Origin: Clostridium sp. CAG:768
GTDB lineage: Bacteria > Cyanobacteriota > Vampirovibrionia > Gastranaerophilales > Gastranaerophilaceae
Direction of reading: 5' to 3'
Assembly (NCBI GenBank): GCA_000437435.1
Contig: FR899622.1
Coordinates: 87,564 to 151,563, forward strand
Length of the DNA stretch: 64,000 nt
The translations under genes and the position numbers were made by a program. The notes below the pieces were generated by a model. The model was not told the origin of the DNA. It saw only the letters and a list, made by a program, of their open reading frames with translations, and did not search any database. Below, in pieces: positions 16,659-25,216 of the stretch (the first letter of the stretch is position 1; the number at the start of each line of letters is the position of its first letter).

Positions 16659-17566
16659 TTTTTTAACCCGTTAGCCCAATCTCTTGCAAACATCTCACCT
16701 TTACCTTCAGGTTTAACTTTTACAAGCAAAAGACAATCTTTCCCACAACCTACTAAAATACCATCTTTTGATATTTTAACAAATTCGCCGCAAGTTCCAG
16801 ATTCTTTTACAACTTGAGTTTCAAGGACCTTTATAATTTTATCATTATGGATAAAATATGCAGATGGGAATTTATAAATACCTCTAACTAAATTATGAAT
16901 TTCTTGAGCTGGCTTAGTCCAATCAATAAGAGTTTCTTCTTTTGTCAATTTATTAGCCATACAAAGACCTTCTTCTGATTGCTTTTGAGGAGTAATTGAA
17001 TTATCTACTAAACCAATTAAAGTTTTTTCAATAAGTTCAGGAGATTTATCACTTATTTGCTCAAATAAATCAACACAAGTCATATTATCAGGAATTTGAA
17101 TAACTTCTCTTAAACAGACATCTCCACAATCAAGTCCTAATTCTGTAATCATTGTACAAATACCTGTTTCTTTATCACCATTAATTATTGCCCTTTGAAT
17201 CGGATTTGCCCCTCTATATTTTGGAAGCAAAGATGCATGAAGATTTATTGTTTCGTATTTAGGGATATCCAAAACATCTTGAGATAAAATCTGCCCAAAT
17301 GCAAATGTTACAAAGAAATCAGGATTTAACTTTTTTAATTCATCTTGAATGTCAGGATCTTTTCTAATTGATTTAGGCTGAAACACTGGTAAGTTTTTTT
17401 CTAGAGCAAATTGTTTTATCGGTGACATTGATAATTTATGTCCTCTTCCAGCAGGTTTGTCAGGTTGAGTCACAACAGCTAAAACATTAATTTTATCTGA
17501 ATTATAAAGATATTCTAGAGATTTTAACGCGATAGCAGGCGTTCCGAAAAAAACTATATTAATCAT
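16655..17566 (-). CDS. fmt: methionyl-tRNA formyltransferase
   Basis: Formylates initiator Met-tRNA using 10-formyltetrahydrofolate. About 303 residues from ATG 17566 (MINIVFFGTP); an upstream in-frame start exists but would overlap def by 47 bases and adds a non-family sequence. The formyl-transfer core NLHASLLPKYRGANPIQRAIINGD carries the catalytic Asn and His, followed by TGICTMITELGLDCGDV and a C-terminal OB-like domain. It overlaps def by 8 bases and aroH by 4, so the three are translationally coupled. The def-fmt pair is the classical N-terminal formylation/deformylation operon. Confidence 0.95.
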   Translation of the reverse strand: MINIVFFGTPAIALKSLEYLYNSDKINVLAVVTQPDKPAGRGHKLSMSPIKQFALEKNLPVFQPKSIRKDPDIQDELKKLNPDFFVTFAFGQILSQDVLDIPKYETINLHASLLPKYRGANPIQRAIINGDKETGICTMITELGLDCGDVCLREVIQIPDNMTCVDLFEQISDKSPELIEKTLIGLVDNSITPQKQSEEGLCMANKLTKEETLIDWTKPAQEIHNLVRGIYKFPSAYFIHNDKIIKVLETQVVKESGTCGEFVKISKDGILVGCGKDCLLLVKVKPEGKGEMFARDWANGLKK

Positions 17567-18131
17567 TTTTCTTATTTTCCAATTCCTTATCAATTTCAGG
17601 TTCACTAATCAATTTATCAGCATCAACAGGTGGTAAATTATGTTTTGCTAAAATATCATCAGTTTCAAAGCGATTTACGCAATGATCAATAAATAAAACT
17701 CCATCCAAATGATCATATTCATGCTGTATAGCACGAGCAAGTAAGCAACCATCTTTTGCTTCCATAACAAAAGGACGACCATGTCTATCAAGAGCTTTTA
17801 CCATTACGTTAGCATAACGCTTTACATCTGTATATGCTTCTGGAAAACTTATACAACCTTCTTGAGCAACAACTGCTCCAGATTTTTTAATAATTTTCGG
17901 ATTAATAAATACAATCGGATTTAAAGGTTCATCATTTTTTGAAACATCAACAACAAACACCCTATAATTAACACCAATTTGAGGTGCAGCCATCCCTACA
18001 CCGTTTTTAGCATACATAGTATCCAATAAATCCTGGACAAGATCTTGAATTTTTTTAGATACCTTATGAACTTCCTTTGAAGGTTCTCTTAAACTTTTTT
18101 CTCCATATTGCAAAACTCTTTTTACAGACAT
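17559..18131 (-). CDS. def: peptide deformylase
   Basis: Removes the formyl group from nascent proteins. It has 190 residues. All three metal-site motifs are present: GVGMAAPQIG (44-53), EGCIS with the metal-binding Cys93, and QHEYDHLDG with His137, Glu138 and His141. The acidic/lysine-rich tail (ELENKKND) is not part of the catalytic core. The start is ATG 18131, with AAAGAGG upstream. It is followed, with overlap, by fmt. Confidence 0.96.
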   Translation of the reverse strand: MSVKRVLQYGEKSLREPSKEVHKVSKKIQDLVQDLLDTMYAKNGVGMAAPQIGVNYRVFVVDVSKNDEPLNPIVFINPKIIKKSGAVVAQEGCISFPEAYTDVKRYANVMVKALDRHGRPFVMEAKDGCLLARAIQHEYDHLDGVLFIDHCVNRFETDDILAKHNLPPVDADKLISEPEIDKELENKKND

Positions 18132-18184
18132 ACTAAACCTCTTTACTAATACTTCTTCTTAATAATACTATACTATAAAAAAGC

Positions 18185-18853
18185 CTATCTGACATCTAAG
18201 AATTTATGAACCTGTGGTATTAATCTCACGTTTTCATATCTATCTAAGAATTTATCAAGAATTAAAGCCGCAAACTCAGAAGACACAGACATTTTATCTT
18301 GAACCATTTCTGGCTGTAAAATAAGTTCTATACCATATTTTTTGGCTAAATTACAACTATTTTGAATTTCGTCATCTGTAATCATTTTATTAAAAACAAT
18401 CTTAGCAAAAGTTTCAATTCCTTTACAGTTTTCAAAAAATTTGTCATGAAATCGATAAGAATCTTTAATCCCGGTAGCACTCTCTAACTTAATATCTGCA
18501 GATACAATATCTATAAAAGGCTTTACGATTAACAACTTATCAGCCAAAGTAGCATTTGTCTCTAAATAAATTTTCTTATTTACTAAAGGCAAAAAATCCT
18601 TCAAGAAATCTGCAGCTAAAAGAGGTTCCCCACCAGTTAATGAAACAGAATGAACCGATTTATATGAGTTGACAACCTCAGCTAACTCACAATGATTATA
18701 TTCTTTATAATCACTTTTAGAAGAAAACTCTGTATCACAATAATTACACTTTAAATTGCAATTACAAAAACGTACAAATAACTGCTTATAACCAACATAA
18801 GGTCCTTCACCTTGGATTGATTCAAAAATTTCTTTTATTCTTACATTATTCAT
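18185..18853 (-). CDS. queE: 7-carboxy-7-deazaguanine synthase
   Basis: A radical SAM enzyme of queuosine/7-deazaguanine synthesis, contracting the 6-carboxytetrahydropterin ring. It has 222 residues. The substrate-binding start IFESIQGEGPYVGYKQLFVRF and the cluster motif CNLKCNYC (Cys32, Cys36, Cys39; Cx3Cx2C) are clear, followed by SLTGGEPLL. It overlaps the upstream dnaJ-like gene by 8 bases. No queC, queD or queF is visible in the window, so the other pathway genes must lie elsewhere. Confidence 0.93.
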   Translation of the reverse strand: MNNVRIKEIFESIQGEGPYVGYKQLFVRFCNCNLKCNYCDTEFSSKSDYKEYNHCELAEVVNSYKSVHSVSLTGGEPLLAADFLKDFLPLVNKKIYLETNATLADKLLIVKPFIDIVSADIKLESATGIKDSYRFHDKFFENCKGIETFAKIVFNKMITDDEIQNSCNLAKKYGIELILQPEMVQDKMSVSSEFAALILDKFLDRYENVRLIPQVHKFLDVR

Positions 18854-19859
18854 TTAATAAATTCTCTCGAATATTTTGTGATGACAATTTTTTAAGCTTT
18901 TCATAAAGCCTAATTTCATCATCTAACAAAGAACAAGAAATTTCAATATGCACAATAACTATCATATCGCCTACTTTTCCATTTTGATTAAGCCCCTGAC
19001 CTGATAGGCGGAATTTTTGTCCGGAATGAGTCTTTGGGGGAATTTTTAAATTAACAGAACCCTCAAAGACAGGAATTGATATATTCCCACCTAAAACAGC
19101 CTCAAAAGGAGTAATAGGTACATTATAAATAACATTATTACCGTCAAATGTAATACGATTGTTAGGTTCAATTTTAATTTTTAAATACAAATCACCGTTG
19201 CGACCTCCATTTTGACCGCATTTTCCCTCTTGCGGAATTCTTAATTTTATACCGTTTTTCACATTTTTAGGTATTTTTACGGTAATTTTTTTATGCTCAA
19301 TTTTTTCGCCTGTACCTTTACAAACATGGCATAAGGAACCGTTTATAAATTTTCGCCCTTTACAATTTGGGCATTCAGAAGAGTGCATAACATTAATTAC
19401 ACGTTCAGCACCATTCACGGCTTCTTTGATTGTGATTGAAATATCTTCAAACAGATCTTCTCCACGCTTTGGATATACTCTTTCCTTTTTTGGTTTAGGT
19501 TTAGAAAACTCTTCAAATATATCATTTATTTTTTTAGAAAATTCATCTTTAGACATTTTAGGCTCTGTATGATTTTGTGAAAAATTATTTTTCTTATACT
19601 CACTTTGAGCTTTTTCTGAAGATGTATGTTGTTTTTCTTGTTTAGGAGCTGATTTAAAAAATCCGTTTATTGTATCATATTGCAATCTTTTTTTAGCATC
19701 TGACAAAACCTCATATGCTTCTGTTATATCTTTAAATTGAGCTGTACCGTATGGATTTACATCAGGATGAAATTTCCTTGCCAAACGTCTGTATGCAGAT
19801 TTAATTTCTGCATCAGAACTGTCTGGTGTAACTCCAAGAATTGAATAATAGTTCTTCAT
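18846..19859 (-). CDS. DnaJ-like co-chaperone with a half zinc finger
   Basis: A 337-residue J-domain protein. The J domain fills residues 1-~65, with the HPD tripeptide in ARKFHPDVNPYG. A charged S/K/E-rich linker replaces the G/F region. The zinc region has only two Cx2C motifs (CPNCKGRK and CHVCKGTG) instead of the four of true DnaJ, so it could form a single zinc site. Two substrate-binding beta domains follow (VKIPKNVKNGIKLRIPQEGKCG, then VNLKIPPKTHSGQKFRLSGQG). It is probably a DnaJ/CbpA-type cofactor of DnaK. It sits between the purD-like gene and queE. Confidence 0.88.
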   Translation of the reverse strand: MKNYYSILGVTPDSSDAEIKSAYRRLARKFHPDVNPYGTAQFKDITEAYEVLSDAKKRLQYDTINGFFKSAPKQEKQHTSSEKAQSEYKKNNFSQNHTEPKMSKDEFSKKINDIFEEFSKPKPKKERVYPKRGEDLFEDISITIKEAVNGAERVINVMHSSECPNCKGRKFINGSLCHVCKGTGEKIEHKKITVKIPKNVKNGIKLRIPQEGKCGQNGGRNGDLYLKIKIEPNNRITFDGNNVIYNVPITPFEAVLGGNISIPVFEGSVNLKIPPKTHSGQKFRLSGQGLNQNGKVGDMIVIVHIEISCSLLDDEIRLYEKLKKLSSQNIRENLLNE

Positions 19860-19880
19860 ATCTTCATATATAATGAAGTT

Positions 19881-21125
19881 TTAAAATTTTTCAACCTGCT
19901 CACAAATATCAGTTCGGTATTTTTTACCGTCAAAATTTATTAATTCAACGTCTTCATATAAGAATTTACGAGCTCTTGATAAAGTTTTAGCAGTTTTTGT
20001 AACAACTAAAGATTTACCTTTAACAGTTTCATATTCTAAATATTTATTTTTTACATTTCCAAAATGAGAAATATCTGATTCTACTAAATCTAATCCATTA
20101 ATTATTTTACCTTCACTTCTTGCAGAAATCACACAAGACACAGATGAATTATCTGATACTTCTATTTTTTCATAATCATCAGCAAACGAACCAACCGCAC
20201 AAGCCTCAAAGAGGGTTAATAAATTTTCATCAATAAGATTTAAAACAGCTTCGGCATCATGATCTGATAAAAATGGTTTAAAATCTAATACAACATATTG
20301 ATTATCATCTGTCAATACACAATCAATTCCTAAAATTCCAAGATAAGGCGTTTCTTTCTTTTGTAAAGAATCTAACACTCTAGCTACGACATTTTGCATT
20401 AAATTCATTTCAACATCTTTAGACACTTTATAATCAGGAGTATAAGCACCAATTCCAGATGTTAAAATTCCAGCATCTCCATTTTCCATAAATTTGTAAT
20501 TAGCAACAGTTGCAATAGGGAGTGCACTGTAACCATCAGTTACAATATAAAAAGTAAACTCATGGCCATATACATAATCTTCTAATACAACTTTTTTTTC
20601 ATCTCGACAAAATAAATCCTCAACAAATGTCTTTGAATTAATAAAAGTTGTACAAACTAACCTATCAGCAGACATAGATGTTTCATCTGTTCTAATAACT
20701 TGGGGCATAGGAGCATTTTTTAGATAATCCACAGCCATTTGTAACTTATCAAAAATCGCAAATCGAGGAGTTGGAATTCTCAATTTATATAAAAATTTCT
20801 TGCCTATAGAACGACTTATTGCAAAAGTTGAACTCTGAGCAGTAGGAGCAAATATTAATTGAGAATTTGCTTGAAAAAGTCCAGAAATATCATTTTTAAC
20901 AGCAATTTCAGAAGTTACAATAGTAAGATCAATAGCATTTTCTAAAACAAACTCGAGTAACTCTTGAACTTTGTCCTCTCTAATATCAATACATTCTGCA
21001 ATTTCTTGAATCACGGAATTACCAGGAGCTACAAATACATCACAATCATAATTTTTAAACTTTTTTACTAATGCAAATTCTTTTGCAGAATTGCCCACAA
21101 TTAATATTTTTTTTCTTTTTTCCAT
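19881..21125 (-). CDS. divergent PurD-like ATP-grasp protein
   Basis: A 414-residue protein with the order of a phosphoribosylamine-glycine ligase. It has an N-terminal Rossmann part (KKILIVGNSAKEFALVKKF, VFVAPGNSVIQEIAE), an ATP-grasp core (GILTSGIGAYTPDY where PurD has NTGGMGAYSP), and a C-terminal domain. Key sites differ: the ATP loop reads VIRTDETSMSADRL instead of a V-K-A-D-G-L-A-A-G-K-G type loop, and the metal/product segment reads VLDFKPFLSDHDAE instead of VLEFNARFGDPET. It may be a duplicate with lost or altered activity, or the only but fast-evolving PurD. It is the first gene of a minus-strand operon running to aroH. Confidence 0.8.
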   Translation of the reverse strand: MEKRKKILIVGNSAKEFALVKKFKNYDCDVFVAPGNSVIQEIAECIDIREDKVQELLEFVLENAIDLTIVTSEIAVKNDISGLFQANSQLIFAPTAQSSTFAISRSIGKKFLYKLRIPTPRFAIFDKLQMAVDYLKNAPMPQVIRTDETSMSADRLVCTTFINSKTFVEDLFCRDEKKVVLEDYVYGHEFTFYIVTDGYSALPIATVANYKFMENGDAGILTSGIGAYTPDYKVSKDVEMNLMQNVVARVLDSLQKKETPYLGILGIDCVLTDDNQYVVLDFKPFLSDHDAEAVLNLIDENLLTLFEACAVGSFADDYEKIEVSDNSSVSCVISARSEGKIINGLDLVESDISHFGNVKNKYLEYETVKGKSLVVTKTAKTLSRARKFLYEDVELINFDGKKYRTDICEQVEKF

Positions 21126-21267
21126 ATTCGTATTATATTACAAAAAATTCTAAACCATATACAGGATATTATTAAAAAATATTAAGAAACTTACAAAAAT
21201 TGTGATATAATTATGACAAATAAAAAAAAATAATTAATCTTATTAAAGAAGTGAGGTATTGGTAAGT

Positions 21268-21495
21268 ATGGCAGGTATTGTAAATTTATTATCACAAATG
21301 TTTGTACCGCAAACAACTCAAGTAGCTGTACCGGTAAAGTCAACAAATCCTTATAGTAACAATCCATTTGTAAACTACAATGGGAACAATTTAAACAATT
21401 ACGCAAAAAACAATCCTGTAAGAGGAGGCTACTTTGCTGGTTACTATAATGGCAAACAAAATATTGTAGGACAAAGATTGTTTATTGAAGTTTAA
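21268..21495 (+). CDS. small Asn/Tyr-rich protein, unknown
   Basis: A 75-residue protein from ATG 21268 (MAGIVNLLSQMFVP); a TTG nine bases upstream is also possible, and the GTGAGG ribosome site lies between optimal positions for the two. The middle is rich in Asn, Tyr and Pro (NPYSNNPFVNYNGNNLNNY), and the end is RGGYFAGYYNGKQNIVGQRLFIEV. There is no membrane segment or known motif. A TATAAT box at about 21202 (TTAAGA roughly 18 bases before it) could be its promoter. It directly precedes two prepilin genes. Confidence 0.6.
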   Translation: MAGIVNLLSQMFVPQTTQVAVPVKSTNPYSNNPFVNYNGNNLNNYAKNNPVRGGYFAGYYNGKQNIVGQRLFIEV

Positions 21496-21565
21496 AGGGC
21501 TCAACAATTGACTTCCTAGAGAAAAAGGGTTATAATTATATACATAGGGAAAGCGGATTGGTTAT

Positions 21566-22267
21566 ATGAAAAATAATAAATTTTTAGGATTTTCACTGTC
21601 GGAAGCATTAATTGCAATAGCTATTATTAGTATTATTGCAGCGATTACTGTACCTAATGTAATAACCAGTTACCAAAAACAAACATTTTTAACTATGCTA
21701 CAAAAAAATTACCGAGAACTAAAAGATAATTTATTAATTTTGCAAACTGAGAATTACAATAAAACTTTTTACCAATCATTATTAAGTTTACAAGGCCGAT
21801 CAGTTGCTAACACTGCAGGAAAATTCTTTATTGGTGATACAAATAATGATCCATACTATAATATTATAAAAGACTGTGAAACAACAGCCCAACCGTGTTT
21901 TGCGACATCTTATTCCAATATTAACGGAAACACAACTCAAGCATTTTCTTGCAATAATGGATATAATGTTATTTTAAAAAGTGGAACAGCAATGTGTATA
22001 ATCCCAGCAGATGGTGGACAACCTGCTAAAGTTCATATTGATGTTAATGGTCAAGATAATCCCAATATTGGTGGTAGAGATATGTTTACGTTTTATATAT
22101 ATGACGACTACTCAATTGATGACAAAGATATAACCCCAGATAAAATAAAAAATGACACTGCCGAAACTGCTAGAAATGATTTATTTACAGCATCTTGTCT
22201 TTCTTCGACAATAGGAGAAGGTTGTTTTGGGAAAATACTAAATGACAATTGGAAAATGAACTATTAA
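21566..22267 (+). CDS. prepilin-like protein D
   Basis: A 233-residue type IV prepilin-like protein with a short leader: MKNNKFLG / FSLSEALIAIAIISIIAA, Glu at +5. The mature part has the motif DVNGQDNPNIGGRDMF and ends GCFGKILNDNWKMNY, nearly the same tail as prepilin A, so these are paralogues. Cysteine pairs (CETTAQPC, CNNGYN ... C) suggest disulfides. Unlike A, B and C it has no G-run; the ATG has GGAAAGCGG upstream, so expression should be ordinary. The next prepilin gene starts 18 bases after its stop. Confidence 0.88.
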   Translation: MKNNKFLGFSLSEALIAIAIISIIAAITVPNVITSYQKQTFLTMLQKNYRELKDNLLILQTENYNKTFYQSLLSLQGRSVANTAGKFFIGDTNNDPYYNIIKDCETTAQPCFATSYSNINGNTTQAFSCNNGYNVILKSGTAMCIIPADGGQPAKVHIDVNGQDNPNIGGRDMFTFYIYDDYSIDDKDITPDKIKNDTAETARNDLFTASCLSSTIGEGCFGKILNDNWKMNY

Positions 22268-22285
22268 TACTAGAAAGGGATAATA

Positions 22286-22888
22286 ATGAATAAAAAATTT
22301 GCATTTACTTTATCAGAAGTGCTTGTAACAATGGGTATAATAGGTGTAATATCAGCATTAACTGTTCCAACATTGGTTAATAATTATCAAAGAAAAGCTT
22401 TAGCTTTACAATTAAGAAAAACTGTTAGTGATATAGATAATGCTATAGATATGCTTATCACAGAAGAAGGGAAAACTAAATTTTCTGCAACAACTTACTA
22501 TAACAATCTAGATGGGTTTGTTAGAGATAAATTAAAAACAATAAAAACATGTTCAAAGGATGAAACAAATAAATGTTTTGCAAATGAAAATTATAACACA
22601 ATAAACGGAGCTGCAGGAAGTGCATTCACTTGCGAAGGGAATTCATATGTTTTAGCAAGTTCTGCTGCAATTTGTATGACCAAAAGTGGTACTTCCGTTA
22701 AAGTAAATATTGATGTTAATGGACAAGATGGACCTAATATTGGTGGAAGAGATATGTTTATATTCATGATCAACAGTAATGGCGAAATTACAGGTACAGG
22801 AAATGAAGATACTTGTACTACTAGTAATTTCGGAGATGGATGTTATGATCTGCTAGCAGAAGAAAATAATTGGAAAATGAATTATTAA
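22286..22888 (+). CDS. prepilin-like protein E
   Basis: A 200-residue prepilin-like protein, MNKKFA / FTLSEVLVTMGIIGVISALTVPTLV, with Glu at +5. It keeps DVNGQDGPNIGGRDMF and ends in NNWKMNY. It has paired cysteines as in its neighbour (CSKDETNKC, CEGN, C). The start is ATG 22286 behind GAAAGGGA. It forms a two-gene unit with prepilin D, ending at a strong terminator at 22905. It is probably a minor pilin or pseudopilin processed by a prepilin peptidase encoded elsewhere. Confidence 0.88.
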   Translation: MNKKFAFTLSEVLVTMGIIGVISALTVPTLVNNYQRKALALQLRKTVSDIDNAIDMLITEEGKTKFSATTYYNNLDGFVRDKLKTIKTCSKDETNKCFANENYNTINGAAGSAFTCEGNSYVLASSAAICMTKSGTSVKVNIDVNGQDGPNIGGRDMFIFMINSNGEITGTGNEDTCTTSNFGDGCYDLLAEENNWKMNY

Positions 22889-22904
22889 ACTACATTAATA
22901 GTGT

Positions 22905-22952
22905 TGCATAAAAAACATACAAGAATAATTACTTGTATGTTTTTTTATGCAA
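22905..22952 (+). terminator. Rho-independent terminator after prepilins D and E
   Basis: A long stem, GCATAAAAAACATACAAG against CTTGTATGTTTTTTTATGC with one unpaired base, surrounds an AATAATTA loop. The T-run is built into the 3' arm. Confidence 0.8.
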
Positions 22953-23042
22953 AAGTCTATAAAAAGCCTAAATAGCTTAATAATTCTTTAAGATGAATGT
23001 ATTGTCTTAATTTTTTATACTAAAATAGATTAAAGAGAGTAT

Positions 23043-24149
23043 ATGATGATTAAAAATTTAAATTTAGTGATAGGATGCGGTATATCAGGTGCTGTAATTG
23101 CTAGATTATTAGCTGAAAATAATGAAGAAGTTCTTATTATTGATAAGAAAGCTCATATTGCAGGAAATATTTATGATTACATAGATGAAAATGGTATCTG
23201 CATTCATAAATATGGATCACATATTTTCCATACTAATAATGAAAAAGTATGGAATTTTGTCAAAAAATTTACTGATTTTAATACCTATATGCACAAAGTT
23301 ATTGCAATAATAGATGGAATTGAAACAACAATACCATTTAACATAAACACTTTATATGATGTTTTTCCTAAAAGTCTTGCTGAAAGACTTGAAATAAAAC
23401 TTTTAAAAGAATTTAAATATAATACAAAAGTTCCTATTTTAAAATTCCAAGAACAAAAAGATGAAGATTTAAAATTTCTATCTAACTATGTATATGAAAA
23501 AGTTTTTCTTCATTATACTGCAAAACAATGGGGAAAAAATCCAAACGAAATTGACAGTGCAGTTACTGCAAGAGTTCCAGTATATATAAGTAAAGATTCA
23601 AGATATTTCCAAGACAAATACCAAGGTATACCTCTTAATGGTTATACTAAAATGGTCGAAAATATTCTAAATCATCAAAATATAACAGTAAAATTAAATA
23701 CCGAATACAATAAATCATTTACAGGTTATAAACGAATATTTTGTACCGGATCTATTGATGAATTTTTTGACTACAAATATGGAGAGTTACCTTATAGAAG
23801 TGTTAATTTTAAATTTGAAACGCATAATTGCGAATATTACCAATCAAATGCAGTAGTAAATTACCCTTGCAATTACGACTTTACAAGAATTCATGAATAT
23901 AAATATTATCTTAACGATAAATCAGAAAAAACAGTTATCGCAAAAGAATATTCAGAACCTTTTAAAAATGGGCAAAATGAAAGATATTACCCAATTGTAA
24001 ACAATGAAAATATGGCAATATATGAAAAATATCGCAAAGAAATTCCTAATAATGTATATTTTCTTGGCAGATTAGGTGATTATAAATACTATGACATGGA
24101 CAAAGCAATAGAAAGAGCTATAAATTTATTTGAGGAGATAAAATTATAA
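23043..24149 (+). CDS. glf: UDP-galactopyranose mutase
   Basis: A flavoenzyme that interconverts UDP-galactopyranose and UDP-galactofuranose, supplying Galf for surface glycans. It has 368 residues. The FAD-binding GCGISGAVIARLLAE dinucleotide fold is at the start, followed by the family segments AGNIYDY, HKYGSHIFHT, YTAKQWGKNP and GRLGDYKYYDMDKAI. The start is ATG 23043 or the adjacent ATG 23046; the spacing from AGAGAG favours the second. It is the first gene of the + strand half of the polysaccharide locus and touches the next glycosyltransferase gene by one base. Confidence 0.95.
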   Translation: MMIKNLNLVIGCGISGAVIARLLAENNEEVLIIDKKAHIAGNIYDYIDENGICIHKYGSHIFHTNNEKVWNFVKKFTDFNTYMHKVIAIIDGIETTIPFNINTLYDVFPKSLAERLEIKLLKEFKYNTKVPILKFQEQKDEDLKFLSNYVYEKVFLHYTAKQWGKNPNEIDSAVTARVPVYISKDSRYFQDKYQGIPLNGYTKMVENILNHQNITVKLNTEYNKSFTGYKRIFCTGSIDEFFDYKYGELPYRSVNFKFETHNCEYYQSNAVVNYPCNYDFTRIHEYKYYLNDKSEKTVIAKEYSEPFKNGQNERYYPIVNNENMAIYEKYRKEIPNNVYFLGRLGDYKYYDMDKAIERAINLFEEIKL

Positions 24150-25216
24150 TGGCAAAAATCAGTGTAGTAGTTCCTGTATACAACGTTGAAAAATACTTAA
24201 AAGAATGTATCGACAGTATTATAAATCAAACCTTAGAAGATATTGAAATCATTTGTGTTAATGATGGATCTACTGATTCGTCACTTGAAATATTAAATGA
24301 CTATGCAAAAAAAGATTCAAGAATAATCGTCATTAATAAATCAAATTCCGGCTATGGACATACCATGAATATGGGTCTCAATGCTGCAACTGGAGAGTAT
24401 GTAGGGATAATTGAATCTGATGACTTCGCTGATAAAAATATGTTTGAAGATCTCTACAAATTAGCAAAAGAATACGATGCTGATATCGTTAAAGGAGACT
24501 GGTACAATTATTGGTCAAAAAATAAATTTGCAAGAAAAAATAACAGAATTTCATCTGCAAAAGCCCTAAAATTAACAAATTCAAAACAAGATAAAAGTCT
24601 GTTACGAATAAATCCATCAGTTTGGAGTGCTATTTATAAAAAAGAATTTCTTAATAAATATAATATTAGATTTTTAGAAACACCTGGTGCCAGTTATCAA
24701 GATCTTGCTTTTTCATTCAAAATTTTTGCATTAGCTGAAAGAGTTATTCTAACAGATAAAGCATATTTATACTACAGACAAGATAATATGAATTCTTCTG
24801 TAAAAAGTAAAACAAAAGTATATTGTGTTTGTGACGAATATGAAGAAATTGATAGATTTTTAGAACAATATCCTGATTTAAAATTTGAATTCAAAGTTCA
24901 AGAAGAAATCAACCGCTATAATGGCTATGTAAGTTCTGTTTTAAGAATTGATGATTCTGTTAAACCTGAATTTGTAAAAGTATTTTCAGATCATTTCAAA
25001 GAAGAATATAATACAGGATTACTTGGAAACGAATTTTTCAAGAAAATCAACAAAAATGAATTTATGACATTAATAAATAATCCAGAAAAATATATTAAAG
25101 TTCTAAAATCAATAGAAAAAAGACGTAAATTTAATCAATTTAGAAAAAATATTTTATCAATCCACTTTAGAAATGGTAAATTAAATCTTACCCTATTTGG
25201 CAAAGAGGTTATATAA
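24149..25216 (+). CDS. family 2 glycosyltransferase
   Basis: A 355-residue inverting glycosyltransferase of the GT-A fold. The N-terminus ISVVVPVYNVEKYLKECIDSI and CVNDGSTDSSLEIL bind the nucleotide sugar, and the DxD-type metal motif is in GIIESDDFAD. The acceptor region follows (residues ~110-260). It ends in a short hydrophobic tail, KLNLTLFGKEVI, similar to the tails of the next two proteins. It follows glf directly and may add a sugar, perhaps galactofuranose, to a surface polymer; the true donor cannot be read from sequence. Confidence 0.9.
   Translation: MAKISVVVPVYNVEKYLKECIDSIINQTLEDIEIICVNDGSTDSSLEILNDYAKKDSRIIVINKSNSGYGHTMNMGLNAATGEYVGIIESDDFADKNMFEDLYKLAKEYDADIVKGDWYNYWSKNKFARKNNRISSAKALKLTNSKQDKSLLRINPSVWSAIYKKEFLNKYNIRFLETPGASYQDLAFSFKIFALAERVILTDKAYLYYRQDNMNSSVKSKTKVYCVCDEYEEIDRFLEQYPDLKFEFKVQEEINRYNGYVSSVLRIDDSVKPEFVKVFSDHFKEEYNTGLLGNEFFKKINKNEFMTLINNPEKYIKVLKSIEKRRKFNQFRKNILSIHFRNGKLNLTLFGKEVI

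Noticed and set aside
21566..22888. Possible G-tract control of prepilins D and E
   Set aside because: No homopolymer of G or C longer than four occurs at their 5' ends, and each has a good ribosome site in frame.
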